Assembly (NCBI RefSeq): GCF_018070465.1
Contig: NZ_JAGPXT010000003.1
Location: 186,001 to 250,000, forward strand
Direction: 5' to 3'
DNA length: 64,000 bases
DNA from: Micromonospora sp. C95
Lineage (GTDB): Bacteria; Actinomycetota; Actinomycetes; Mycobacteriales; Micromonosporaceae
In this document: positions 44,179 through 52,843 of the stretch, in pieces
Position numbering within the stretch: the first letter of the stretch is position 1
Layout: each line of letters starts with the position of its first letter
Made by a program: the position numbers and the translations under genes
Notes under the pieces: generated by a model
Seen by the model: only the letters and a program-made list of their open reading frames with translations
What the model was told of the DNA's origin: nothing
Databases searched by the model: none

Positions 44179-44212
44179 CGGGGCCGGGGTTGGTCCTGAC
44201 ACCCCGGCCCCG
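44179..44212 (+). terminator. Stem-loop after the WXG gene
   Basis: Perfect 11-base stem, CGGGGCCGGGG (44179-44189) with CCCCGGCCCCG (44202-44212), around a 12-base loop, inside the 91-base gap before a co-directional gene. It may be a partial terminator or an mRNA-end stabiliser. Confidence 0.58.
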
Positions 44213-44251
44213 CACAGGTGACCCGGCACCGCGCCGGAAAGGAGCGTCGAA

Positions 44252-44635
44252 GTGCCATTCGCGGAGGACTACGAGGCCGCAGCGACCGTCCTGGACACGG
44301 CGGCCCAGATGGCCGGCACGCTCATGGAGCCGGCGCGGGCGGCGATCGGCAACGGATCCATGATCGGCGGCCAGTTGACAGACATCGTGACCGACGAACT
44401 GGACGCCGCGGCCACCATCCTCGATCAGGTCGCCACGGAGCTGACCCAGCTCGCCGTCACCTGCCGCGAGCGCGCGGAGACCTGTCGCGAGGCCGTGGCG
44501 GCCGAACGCGATTACACCGCCGCGTACGAGGAGTACCGCACCGAGCTGCGGGACCGGCAGGGGCAGCCGGAGCCGGGCGACCCGCCCACCGCGCCCCAGC
44601 CCCCGCCGGCACCGCCGCCGTGGGCCAACAACTGA
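44252..44635 (+). CDS. Small helical type VII-associated protein with Pro-rich tail
   Basis: A 127-residue protein, helical up to about 100 (AAATVLDTAAQMAGTLMEPARAA; ELDAAATILDQVATELTQLAV), with a Tyr-rich heptad YTAAYEEYRTEL and a proline-rich tail ending PPPWANN. No WxG, but the two-helix plan and the locus suggest a partner of the 166-residue WXG protein in a heterodimer. The YxxxE in YTAAYEEY could serve as export signal. GTG start with AAAGGAG upstream. The function is inferred from context. Confidence 0.72.
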   Translation: MPFAEDYEAAATVLDTAAQMAGTLMEPARAAIGNGSMIGGQLTDIVTDELDAAATILDQVATELTQLAVTCRERAETCREAVAAERDYTAAYEEYRTELRDRQGQPEPGDPPTAPQPPPAPPPWANN

Positions 44636-44655
44636 ACGAGCGCCGAAGCTTGCCC

Positions 44656-44692
44656 GCTGGCGCGGTCACCGGTGACGGTGGACCGCGCCAGC
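44656..44692. terminator. Bidirectional terminator hairpin
   Basis: GCTGGCGCGGTC (44656-44667) pairs perfectly with GACCGCGCCAGC (44681-44692), and ACC/GGT extends the stem across a one-base bulge. It lies between convergent genes. Confidence 0.7.
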
Positions 44693-44701
44693 CTGCTGAG
44701 G

Positions 44702-45595
44702 TCAAGAGTCCAGCGCCGCCGTCATCACCACCAGGCCGGACGGGGTCGGCGGCGCCCCCTCCGTCTGGAGGGTGACGCTGAAGGTGGTGTAGTCGGCGAT
44801 GTCCACGCCACTCCACAGCTCGATCGGTACGCCGGTCCGGCGCTCGTGGAACGACCCGATCGGTACGGTGCCGCGCGGCCCCTTGAGCCACGCCGCGTAG
44901 TAGGAGCCCGGTGCCGCGGCGGGCAGGCCGACCGGTTCCAGCACGACGGACGCCCCCGACGGGGTGTCCACGACGGACACCTTGCCACGCGCCTGCGGAG
45001 CCAGATCCGTTCCGGCGGCGACGTAGACGTCGGCGTGCGGCTGTGGGTCGAGCATCCGGTCGACGGCCAGCACACCGGCGGTGAACACCGCGGCACCGAG
45101 GGCGGCGGCGGGCAACGCCCAGGTGAGCCGGCCCATCCGAGGACGCCACTGCGCCGGATGCCACCACCGCGGGCCGGGGTCCGCCGGCGGGACCGGGGTG
45201 GCCGGGCCGGTGGTCGGCGGCGCGGGCGCGGGCACCGCCTCGGGCGCGGGCACCGCCTCGGGCGCGGGCACCGCCTCGGGCGCGGGCAGCCGCTCAGGCG
45301 CGGACAGCGGCTCGGACGCCGGTTCGACAACGCGCTGCTCGGCAACGCGCTGCTCGGCGGCTTGCGTCCGCACCCGGCTGAGGATGCTGTCCCGAAGGGC
45401 CGGCGGTGGACCGGACGCCCAGGTGGTCTCGGCGCGCAACTCGGTGGCCACGGCGGCCAGCAGGGCGGGGTCGGCGCTCTGCGCCGCCGCCTTCTTCCGC
45501 CCCGGGGTGCGCCTCGCGTGCCGGTCGAGGTGCCCGGTCAGCAGGTCCACGAGCTGATCGTCTGCGCCCCCGTCGGTCTGTGGTGCGGTGCTCAC
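44702..45595 (-). CDS. Anti-sigma factor, RskA-like, membrane anchored
   Basis: A 297-residue protein. The N-terminal cytosolic part carries a helical sigma-binding region (LVDLLTGHLDRHARR; LAAVATELRAETTW) and a linker with hexapeptide PAPEAV repeats. One membrane segment (LTWALPAAALGAAVFTAGVLAV) lies at about 155-176. The extracytoplasmic domain (SVVDTPSGASVVLEPVGLP ... YYAAWLKGPRGTVPIGSFH) matches the RskA/anti-sigma-K fold. It would hold the adjacent ECF sigma factor inactive until a signal triggers proteolysis. The GTG start overlaps the sigma stop (GTGA). The pair faces away from the EssC gene of locus 2. Confidence 0.88.
   Translation of the reverse strand: MSTAPQTDGGADDQLVDLLTGHLDRHARRTPGRKKAAAQSADPALLAAVATELRAETTWASGPPPALRDSILSRVRTQAAEQRVAEQRVVEPASEPLSAPERLPAPEAVPAPEAVPAPEAVPAPAPPTTGPATPVPPADPGPRWWHPAQWRPRMGRLTWALPAAALGAAVFTAGVLAVDRMLDPQPHADVYVAAGTDLAPQARGKVSVVDTPSGASVVLEPVGLPAAAPGSYYAAWLKGPRGTVPIGSFHERRTGVPIELWSGVDIADYTTFSVTLQTEGAPPTPSGLVVMTAALDS
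45224..45295. repeat. 18-base tandem repeat in the anti-sigma gene
   Basis: GGGCGCGGGCACCGCCTC is repeated three times exactly (45224-45277), with a fourth degenerate copy to 45295. On the minus strand it encodes PAPEAV hexapeptides that form a rigid linker before the membrane segment. Confidence 0.85.
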
Positions 45596-46320
45596 CCGTC
45601 GCTCCTCCCCTCGCTGCCCGCTCTACCGATTGTTGTTCGTCCCCCGGTGCCGGTCTGGTTCGCTCCGTCGTCCAGCTGCGGTGGATCCCTGACGTGGGCC
45701 AGCAGTTCGGCCAGCCGCCGGTGCGCCCGGTGCGAGCGCGACTTGACCGTACCCAGTGGCAGTTCCAGCCGTTGGGCGATCTGCGCGTGAGTCAGGTCGT
45801 CGAAGAACGACAGCCGGATGATCTCCCGCTCGTGGTCGGCGAGCTGACGCAACGCCTCCTGCACCGTCCAGGACAACCATGCCACGTCCAGGTCGGGTGC
45901 CTCCACCACCGCGTCCTGCTCGGCCTCGTGGCCACCCCGGGTGGGACGCAGCTCGCGGCGGATCAGGTCCAGCGCCGTGTACCGCGCGATGGTCAACAGC
46001 CACGGGCCGAGATCCCGCTCCGGGTCGTACGTCGACGCGGATTTCCACGCCCGGATGAACGTCTCCTGGAGTGCTTCCTGCGCGAGGTGGTCGGCGCGGG
46101 TGACCGTCATGGCGACAGCCCACACCGAACGCGAGTACCGGTCGTAGACCTCGCCGAGCGCATCGGCGTCCCCCGCCCGAAACCGCACGAGTACGGCGGA
46201 CGGCAGCTCGCGCCGCCCATCCCCCGTGTCCGCTGGTTCCGCCGACGAGCCGGACACGGCTGTCGCACCCGGCGCAGATCTTTCGGCCACCGATCCACGA
46301 TACGCAACTGATCGCCCCAC
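45592..46320 (-). CDS. ECF RNA polymerase sigma factor (SigK-like), type VII locus 2
   Basis: A 242-residue sigma factor. Region 2: VLVRFRAGDADALGEVYDRY, AQEALQETFIRAWKSA and DLGPWLLTIARYTALDLIRRE. Region 4: LRQLADHEREIIRLSFFDDL with helix-turn-helix THAQIAQRLELPLGTVKSRSHRAHRRL. The start could be the GTG at 46320 or at 46290; neither has a ribosome site. It has a four-base overlap with its anti-sigma gene. The 56-62 base gap to the divergent EssC gene is short enough for a shared control region, so the sigma factor may drive the secretion locus. Confidence 0.9.
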   Translation of the reverse strand: MGRSVAYRGSVAERSAPGATAVSGSSAEPADTGDGRRELPSAVLVRFRAGDADALGEVYDRYSRSVWAVAMTVTRADHLAQEALQETFIRAWKSASTYDPERDLGPWLLTIARYTALDLIRRELRPTRGGHEAEQDAVVEAPDLDVAWLSWTVQEALRQLADHEREIIRLSFFDDLTHAQIAQRLELPLGTVKSRSHRAHRRLAELLAHVRDPPQLDDGANQTGTGGRTTIGRAGSEGRSDG

Positions 46321-46376
46321 GTGAATCTGCCGAATTCCGTGTCGGCGGGAACCATCGGCAGGCTCGGCGACGAACC

Positions 46377-49300
46377 GTGGTCATGAGGCTCAGCGTCCGC
46401 ATCGAAGAGCAGCAGCCGGCCCACGACCCCGCCGGCCCACGGTCGCGCACTCAGGACGTCTGCCTGCTCACGGCCGCCCCGGACGTCACCGTCAGTGACC
46501 TGCTCGACCACCTGGTCGGACCGCTCACCACCCGGATCGTCGCCGGTGAGCTGGACATCGAGGTGGACGGCGTGGGAGTTCCCGGCGACGCCCTGCTCGC
46601 GGACCTGCCGCTGTGGGCCGGTTCGGAGCTGAGTGTGCGGCCGGTGGCACCGGGTCCGTCGGCCGACCGGTCGGGCGGTGGGCCGGCTGGGCGGATCGTC
46701 GTCGAGCTGAGCCGGGTGGCCGGGCCCGACAGTGGCCAGACCATCGAACTCGACCACGGCACGTTCGCGATCGGACGCCGCCGACAGGCCGGAGTGGACT
46801 TCGGCACCGTGACCCGACCGTTGGTGCACATCGATACGACCAACCAGCTACGGGTCACCGCCACCGCCGTCGACGACAGCTGCCCGATCCGGGCGGACGG
46901 ACGGGACCTCACCGACGACGAATCCGACGCCGACCTGCACGACGGAACCTACCTCCGGCTCGGCGACACCGCCTTCCGAGTGGCGGCCGCGGCGCAGGCG
47001 CCGTCGCCCCCACCATGGCCCGCGCCGTCGACCGGCGAGGCGACGGGGGGCCGTGAGCCGCTGATCCGTACGCCCCGGGTGGCCACCACCGCGCCGGCGG
47101 AACAGGTGTCCGTGCCGGCCGCGCCGGCACCCGTCGCCGCCCCCGCACCGTTGTCCTGGCTGCTGCTCATCGCGCCGTTGCCCATCGGCGTGGTGATGGC
47201 CTTCGTGTTCAGCCCGTTCTTCCTGGTCATGGTCGCGATGACGCCGTTGATGGCGCTGGCCCGCTGGGTCGAGTCCCGGCATCGCGCCAAGAAGGACACG
47301 ATCCGGTTGGCCCGGGAGTCGGCGGCGGCCGTCCAGCGGTTCAGCACCGACCTGGACGCCACCCGCACCGAGGTGGCCGCAGCCGCCCGCGCCGCCTATC
47401 CGGGGCTGGCCGGTCTGGCACGTCGAGCGGTGTCGGGTCGCGGCCTCTGGGAGGTGCGCCCGGGCGACCCGGACCAGCTGCGGGTGGTGGTCGGTGTAGG
47501 CGCCCGACCCTGGCTGCCGGAGCTGGGCCGACGCGGGGCCGAGGAACTGGCCGGGCGGCCGGAGCTGAGCGAGGCGCTCGCCGAACGGTCCCGGTTGCCC
47601 GACGTACCGATCCACGTCAGCCTGCGGGACCGTTCCGGACTGGGCATCGTCGGCACCGGCACCGCCGCGCGCAGCGCGGCCGCCGCGGTCGTGCTGGATC
47701 TGGTCACCCGGCACGGACCGGCCGACCTGGCGCTGGCCCTGGTGGTGCAGCCGGACCGGCTGGCCGGGTGGGACTGGCTGAAGTGGCTGCCGCACCTCAG
47801 CGGCGACGACGGTACGCTGCGGGTCGCCGCCGACCCGGCCGGCACCGAACAACTGCTCACCCGGCTGGCCGCCGACACCGCACCGCCGTCGCGCACCGCC
47901 CTCGTGGCGCACGGTGGGGCCGGCACGGAACGGGCGGGCGCCACGCACACCATCGTCGTGGTCGACGGTGATGACCTGTTGACCGGGCGCGTCGCCTCGA
48001 TGCTGGGCCGGCTCGCCCGCGGCAGTGGCCGAACACTTGTGGTGAGCGGACGCACCGAACGCCTGCCGTCGGTGTGCCAGTGCTTCCTCGAACTGGCGCC
48101 GGACGGCACCGCCGAGCTGACCGACGCGGTCACCGGTGAGCGGACGCCGGACCTGCTCGCCGTGCGGGCCGCCGAGCAGGTGTGCGCTCCGGCATCCCGG
48201 GCACTCGCCCGCTGGACCGACCCGGAGCAGGCGGTCGCGGCGGCCCTGCTACCGGCCCACGCCCGCCTGGTGGACCTGCTGCGGACCGTGTTGTCCGGCC
48301 CCGACGGGCTGGGACAGCCGGTCGAGGAACTCGACCCGCTGTCGATCGGTGAGTGGTGGCGACGCGGGAACTGCGGCATGCGGGCCACCATCGGGATGAC
48401 CGAACACGGCCCGTTGACCGTGGACCTGCACCGCGACGGACCGCACGGTCTGGTGGTGGGCACCACGGGCGCGGGCAAGAGCGAGTTCCTGCGGACCGTG
48501 GTGGCGTCGCTGGCGTGCGCCCACTCACCGGACGCGCTCACCTTCCTTCTCGTGGACTTCAAGGGCGGCGGCGCCTTCGACGCCTGCGCCGCACTGCCGC
48601 ACACCGTCGGGCTGGTCACCGATCTCGACGAACACCTCGCCGCGCGGGCACTGCGCTGCCTGCGGGCCGAGTTGCGGCACCGGGAGCGACGTCTACGGGA
48701 GGCTGGTGTCAGCGACATCGACGACCTGATGGCCCCAGACCCGCCGCTACCGCGGCTGCTCATCGTGATCGACGAGTTCGCCACCCTCGCGGTGGAGCTA
48801 CCCGGCTTCCTCGGCGCGCTTGTCGACGTGGCGCAGCGGGGCCGCAGTCTCGGCATCCACCTGCTGCTCGCGACGCAGCGACCACAAGGGGTGGTCGACG
48901 GCAAGATCCGGGCGAACACGAACCTGCGGGTGGCGTTGCGGGTCCAGGACGAGGCCGACTCCCGTGACGTGCTGGGCACCCGCCAGGCGGCCGACATCGA
49001 CCGGCACCGGCCCGGCCGCGCCTACGTCCGGCTCGGCGCGGGCGAGGTGGTGGGGGTGCAGACCGCGTTGGTGTCCGCGGCGACCCGACGAGGACAACGC
49101 GAACGAATCGAGGTCGCCCCGTTCGCACTGCTGACCGACCAGGAGACGAGCGTGCGGGAGGAGCAGCCGGACGGCGTACCGACTGATCTTGAGAGGCTGG
49201 TGACCGCGATGGCGGAGGCCGCCGAGCGGGGTGGTTACCCCCGGCCCCGGGTGCCCTGCCCGCCACCGCTGCCGCCGGAGGTCGACGCCTGGGGCCTGTC

Positions 49301-50768
49301 GGCCGACGTCGACGCCGCAACGGATGGTCCTCCCCCGGTGCCGCTCGGCCTCGTGGACCTGCCCGACGAGCAGCGCTCCGACGTGTGGTGCTGGGCGCCG
49401 GAGACGGGCGGGACGTTGGTGCTCGGCGCCGAGGCGGCCGCCACCGGCGCGGTCCTCGCCACCGCCTGCCTCTCCCTCGCCCGCCACCGTGCCCCCGACC
49501 GGCAGCGGATCTTCGTGCTGGAGGGCCTCGGCACCGGGCTGGCGGCGCTGGCCGGTCTGCCGCACGTGAGCGCGGCAGTCGGCGTCGACGACAGCGAGCG
49601 CCTCGCCCGGGTACTCGACCAGTTGGATGCCGAGATCGCCCACCGGCGCACGAGCCGGATGGCAGGGCCCGACGTCCTGCTCGTCGTGGCCGGCTGGGAC
49701 GCGCTTGTCGAAGGGGCCGAGCGGGTCGGCGTCGGTGAGGTCGGCGCACGACTGGAGCGTCTGCTGCGCGACGGCGCACCCGTCGGGATCCGGTTGCTCA
49801 TCTCGGCGTCGCACGACCGCGGCGTACCCGGTCGGGTGCTCGCCCAACTGCCCACGAAACTGTGTCTGCGGTTGGCGGACTCCAACTCGTACACCGGGCT
49901 GGGTCTGCGGGCCCGGGACGTGCCCGAGCTGACCGGGCTGCGGGCCGTCGACCTCCAGACCCGGCGCGAGATCCAGATCGGGCGGCACTGCGACGGGCGG
50001 CCGGGAGCGCTCGCCGGCGCGGTGGCCCGGGTCGCCGCCGACCACCCGGACGCGGTTCCCGCGCCCACCGTCACGGTGCTGCCCGAACTGGTGCCCGCCG
50101 GTGAGGTGCTGTCCTCGTCCGCAGCGGGCGGGCCGGTCTGGCGGCTCGGCATCGGCCGGCACTACCGCGATCTCAGCGTCGCCACGCTCGCACTCGGTCC
50201 GGGCATGCACGCGGTGGTGGCCGGCCCCGCCGGCAGCGGCCGCACGGCTGCGCTGCGGCTGCTCGCCGCCGCCGCCCGCGCCAGCGCACCCGAGGCCCGC
50301 GTCCTCGTGGTGGCCGCCGACCCGGACGCCTGGACCGGTACCCAGGGCGCCGAGGTGGCCGGCTCCTTCGCTGGGTTGACCAGCCAGCCGAGCACGGGAC
50401 GAGGCCTGCTGCTCGTCGACGGGATCGAGTCGCTGCCCGACGCCGGGCCGGCCCTGGACCGGCTCCTGCCGGGCCTGCCGGCCGGCGTCCACGTTGTCGT
50501 CGCCGGCCGGGCCGACGCCTTCCGCGGCATGCAACCGTGGCAGCGGGCGGTGACCATGTCGCGAACCGGGCTGCTGCTGCGCCCGACGCCGGACGACGGC
50601 GAGGTGCTCCGGGTCCGGCTGCCGCGCGAGGCCCCGCCCCGGCCGCTACCGGGACGCGGCTATCTGGTGGAGGCCGGCGGGTTGGCTCAGGTCCAGGTCG
50701 CGTTCCTGGATCAGCCGGCCGTACGGCTGGCAATGCCGGTCGGGGTGTTCGCAGGGGAGGCACGATGA
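46377..50768 (+). CDS. EssC-like type VII secretion ATPase, locus 2
   Basis: A 1463-residue motor paralogous in plan to the 12.9 kb gene. An EccD/ubiquitin-like start and an FHA-like domain (about 105-200; ELDHGTFAIGRRR) precede two membrane segments (about 260-295) and a basic coiled-coil linker. The first ATPase has canonical Walker A GTTGAGKSE at 695-703, Walker B LIVIDEFATL and LATQRPQGVVDGKIRANT. The second ATPase reads GAEAAATGA where Walker A should be, so it is fully degenerate; the third has GPAGSGRTA with Arg for Lys. The start is GTG 46377 or ATG 46383; neither has a clear ribosome site. Its stop overlaps the next start (ATGA). Confidence 0.92.
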   Translation: MVMRLSVRIEEQQPAHDPAGPRSRTQDVCLLTAAPDVTVSDLLDHLVGPLTTRIVAGELDIEVDGVGVPGDALLADLPLWAGSELSVRPVAPGPSADRSGGGPAGRIVVELSRVAGPDSGQTIELDHGTFAIGRRRQAGVDFGTVTRPLVHIDTTNQLRVTATAVDDSCPIRADGRDLTDDESDADLHDGTYLRLGDTAFRVAAAAQAPSPPPWPAPSTGEATGGREPLIRTPRVATTAPAEQVSVPAAPAPVAAPAPLSWLLLIAPLPIGVVMAFVFSPFFLVMVAMTPLMALARWVESRHRAKKDTIRLARESAAAVQRFSTDLDATRTEVAAAARAAYPGLAGLARRAVSGRGLWEVRPGDPDQLRVVVGVGARPWLPELGRRGAEELAGRPELSEALAERSRLPDVPIHVSLRDRSGLGIVGTGTAARSAAAAVVLDLVTRHGPADLALALVVQPDRLAGWDWLKWLPHLSGDDGTLRVAADPAGTEQLLTRLAADTAPPSRTALVAHGGAGTERAGATHTIVVVDGDDLLTGRVASMLGRLARGSGRTLVVSGRTERLPSVCQCFLELAPDGTAELTDAVTGERTPDLLAVRAAEQVCAPASRALARWTDPEQAVAAALLPAHARLVDLLRTVLSGPDGLGQPVEELDPLSIGEWWRRGNCGMRATIGMTEHGPLTVDLHRDGPHGLVVGTTGAGKSEFLRTVVASLACAHSPDALTFLLVDFKGGGAFDACAALPHTVGLVTDLDEHLAARALRCLRAELRHRERRLREAGVSDIDDLMAPDPPLPRLLIVIDEFATLAVELPGFLGALVDVAQRGRSLGIHLLLATQRPQGVVDGKIRANTNLRVALRVQDEADSRDVLGTRQAADIDRHRPGRAYVRLGAGEVVGVQTALVSAATRRGQRERIEVAPFALLTDQETSVREEQPDGVPTDLERLVTAMAEAAERGGYPRPRVPCPPPLPPEVDAWGLSADVDAATDGPPPVPLGLVDLPDEQRSDVWCWAPETGGTLVLGAEAAATGAVLATACLSLARHRAPDRQRIFVLEGLGTGLAALAGLPHVSAAVGVDDSERLARVLDQLDAEIAHRRTSRMAGPDVLLVVAGWDALVEGAERVGVGEVGARLERLLRDGAPVGIRLLISASHDRGVPGRVLAQLPTKLCLRLADSNSYTGLGLRARDVPELTGLRAVDLQTRREIQIGRHCDGRPGALAGAVARVAADHPDAVPAPTVTVLPELVPAGEVLSSSAAGGPVWRLGIGRHYRDLSVATLALGPGMHAVVAGPAGSGRTAALRLLAAAARASAPEARVLVVAADPDAWTGTQGAEVAGSFAGLTSQPSTGRGLLLVDGIESLPDAGPALDRLLPGLPAGVHVVVAGRADAFRGMQPWQRAVTMSRTGLLLRPTPDDGEVLRVRLPREAPPRPLPGRGYLVEAGGLAQVQVAFLDQPAVRLAMPVGVFAGEAR

Positions 50769-51412
50769 ACCGCCAGCCCGCCTACGGGGTAGGGGTCTGC
50801 CTGACCGCGCACGGTGCCGTGGTCGCGGTGGTCCGCGCCGATCCGCTGCGGCTGGCCGCGGTCGCCGAGGTCACCGGCGGCCCGACGGGGACGAGACCGC
50901 TGTCGCGGCGGCTGGCCCGCGCACGGCGGCAACTCGGCCTGCCCCGCTGGTGCACGACGTCCATGGTGGACGTACCCGGTCTCCCCGACGATCCGGGTGG
51001 GCCCGGCGGTCGGCACGCTCCGGACCGGCCGACGGCGTCGTGGCCGGAGTTTGCCGCCCTACTCGCCCGCGCGGGGTTCCTGCCGACCGCGGTGCGGGCA
51101 CCGGCGCAGCTCGCCCACCTGCGGCGCCACGTCGAGCTGGGTGTCGGGGCGATCGTCGACCGACGACTCGTCGAGGCGATCGCGGACGAGGCCCACGGGT
51201 GGGCGACGGCTGCGGCCCTCAGCGCCTTCCCGGAGCCGAACAGCTCCGGGTACGGGGATCGACAGATCGCCGGTGACGACCCCGACAGTGATGTCGGACA
51301 ATGGGAAAGCAGCACAGCGGAGAACGGATGGGCCGTGCAGCGCGTCGGCGCGTCCGGTGAGCGCGAGCAGCAGACGGAGGAAACGCCATGCGTATCCCGA
51401 CGCGAGGTGTGA
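50765..51412 (+). CDS. Unknown protein coupled to EssC, locus 2
   Basis: A 215-residue protein with start ATG in the EssC stop (ATGA). The opening YGVGVCLTAHGAVVAVVRADPLRLAAV has the glycine- and beta-rich look of the first strands of an actin-like (ASKHA) fold, but no phosphate motif is certain. The rest is helical, and the tail is rich in Ser, Asp and Glu. No membrane segment. Its stop overlaps the next gene by 25 bases. Function unknown; by position a cytosolic partner of the ATPase. Confidence 0.68.
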   Translation: MNRQPAYGVGVCLTAHGAVVAVVRADPLRLAAVAEVTGGPTGTRPLSRRLARARRQLGLPRWCTTSMVDVPGLPDDPGGPGGRHAPDRPTASWPEFAALLARAGFLPTAVRAPAQLAHLRRHVELGVGAIVDRRLVEAIADEAHGWATAAALSAFPEPNSSGYGDRQIAGDDPDSDVGQWESSTAENGWAVQRVGASGEREQQTEETPCVSRREV

Positions 51413-52677
51413 AGGTCACCGTGGCCACCGGCGAGCGGCGGCCCTTGTCACCGGTTTTCCGCTGGCTCGTCATCGCGCTGGCCTGGGTCCTCGCCTCCGC
51501 CACCGTGCTGGTGGGTTCGAGGTACGCGGTGAGCGCCTGGGTCGGCGACCCAGGGACCATCCCGGCCACCGCGCTTGACGCCCGATCGTTCGGCGACGCC
51601 TCGGCACCTCCCGCGGACCGGGCGGTCGCCGGCTCCACCCGCCTGATCCCGGTGCAGCCACAGGTGCTGCTCGACTCACGCGAGGTCGGCGCGCTGCCCG
51701 CCGGCGTGGACGTGACGGTGCCGGTGCCCGAGACCGCCCCCGGCACCAGTGCTGTGCTTGTCGAGATCTCGATCCTGGCCGCCAAGGGGCCCGGCGAGGT
51801 CACCGTCGGTCAGGGCACCGACCGGACGGTCGTGCTGCGGGTACCGAAGGCCGGCGCACAGACGTCCGCCACCGTGGTGGCCCGTCTCTCCCCCGACGGC
51901 GACCTGCGGGCCAGCGCCACCGGCGGCGGCGACCTGCTGGTACGCCTGGTCGGCGTGTTCGAACCGGCGCAACGGTCCGACGCCGGTCGCATCGTGGCGG
52001 TGCCACCGGCCCGGGTGGTGACCCTGGTGCCCAGGACCGACGGGAAGAAGGCCAGGGTTCCGCTCGCCGAGGTCCGGCAACTCGCCGACGCGGGCCCGAT
52101 CTCGGCGGTGATCCTGCAGGTCTCCGCCGACGTCGGCGGCAACGGCGGGTTCGTCTCCGCGGGAACGCGCGCCGGTGACCTGAACCAGACCGTCTACTGG
52201 TCGGCCACCAGCGGCGACGACCGCACCCGCGGCGGGCTCATGGTCGTCCCGATAAGCGACGGATCGCTCCACCTACGGTACGAAGCGGGCACGGAGATGC
52301 GAGCGGACCTGGTCGGCTACGTCACCGGCACCGGCGCACCCGAATCCACCGAAGGACTTGTGGTGCCCGTTGCACCAGCCACCCCCGAGCCGGTACGCGC
52401 CACCGAACAGTCCGATGTCGAGATCACTCTGGGCACCACCGAAACGCTGGCGACCGTGCCGGTGGACCGCATCGCGGCGGCGCTGCTGACCGTCACCGCC
52501 ACGGGCGACGCCGCAGGCGGTGTCGAGGTGGGCGGCAAACCGATCCTGACCGCCTCGAAGGGCGTGGCACGCTCGGCGCTCACCCTCGTCGAGACGCCAC
52601 AGGCGACGGTACGCGTCCGAAGCGCGGTGGCCGCCACCGTGGCCGTCACGCCACACGCCCTGGTGCTGACCGGCTGA
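51388..52677 (+). CDS. Single-pass extracytoplasmic protein with three beta-repeat domains, locus 2
   Basis: A 429-residue protein with a short cytosolic N-terminus, one membrane segment (about 24-43, FRWLVIALAWVLASATVLVG) and an extracytoplasmic part. That part has a repeat of about 110 residues seen also in actinobacterial surface and amidase proteins: RLIPVQPQVLLDSREVGALP then VDVTVPVPE, then VLVEISILA, then GDLLVRLVGVFEP. A second copy ends MRADLVGYVTG and a third, shorter copy ends HALVLTG. In position and topology it could replace EccB, but no EccB fold is recognised. ACGGAGG lies before the ATG. It ends the locus. Confidence 0.72.
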   Translation: MRIPTRGVKVTVATGERRPLSPVFRWLVIALAWVLASATVLVGSRYAVSAWVGDPGTIPATALDARSFGDASAPPADRAVAGSTRLIPVQPQVLLDSREVGALPAGVDVTVPVPETAPGTSAVLVEISILAAKGPGEVTVGQGTDRTVVLRVPKAGAQTSATVVARLSPDGDLRASATGGGDLLVRLVGVFEPAQRSDAGRIVAVPPARVVTLVPRTDGKKARVPLAEVRQLADAGPISAVILQVSADVGGNGGFVSAGTRAGDLNQTVYWSATSGDDRTRGGLMVVPISDGSLHLRYEAGTEMRADLVGYVTGTGAPESTEGLVVPVAPATPEPVRATEQSDVEITLGTTETLATVPVDRIAAALLTVTATGDAAGGVEVGGKPILTASKGVARSALTLVETPQATVRVRSAVAATVAVTPHALVLTG

Positions 52678-52843
52678 CGGCGACGAACCCGAAAGACATC
52701 CGCCGTTCGGCATGTCTGCTGGTCGTGGGACCGGTCCACTGGGAGCGATACCAGCGGGGCGACAATCCGCACCGTTCGATCGCTACACTTCCGGACAGAG
52801 GTCCGGGGCCGCCCACAGCGCCCGGTGCGCCGATCAGATTCGG

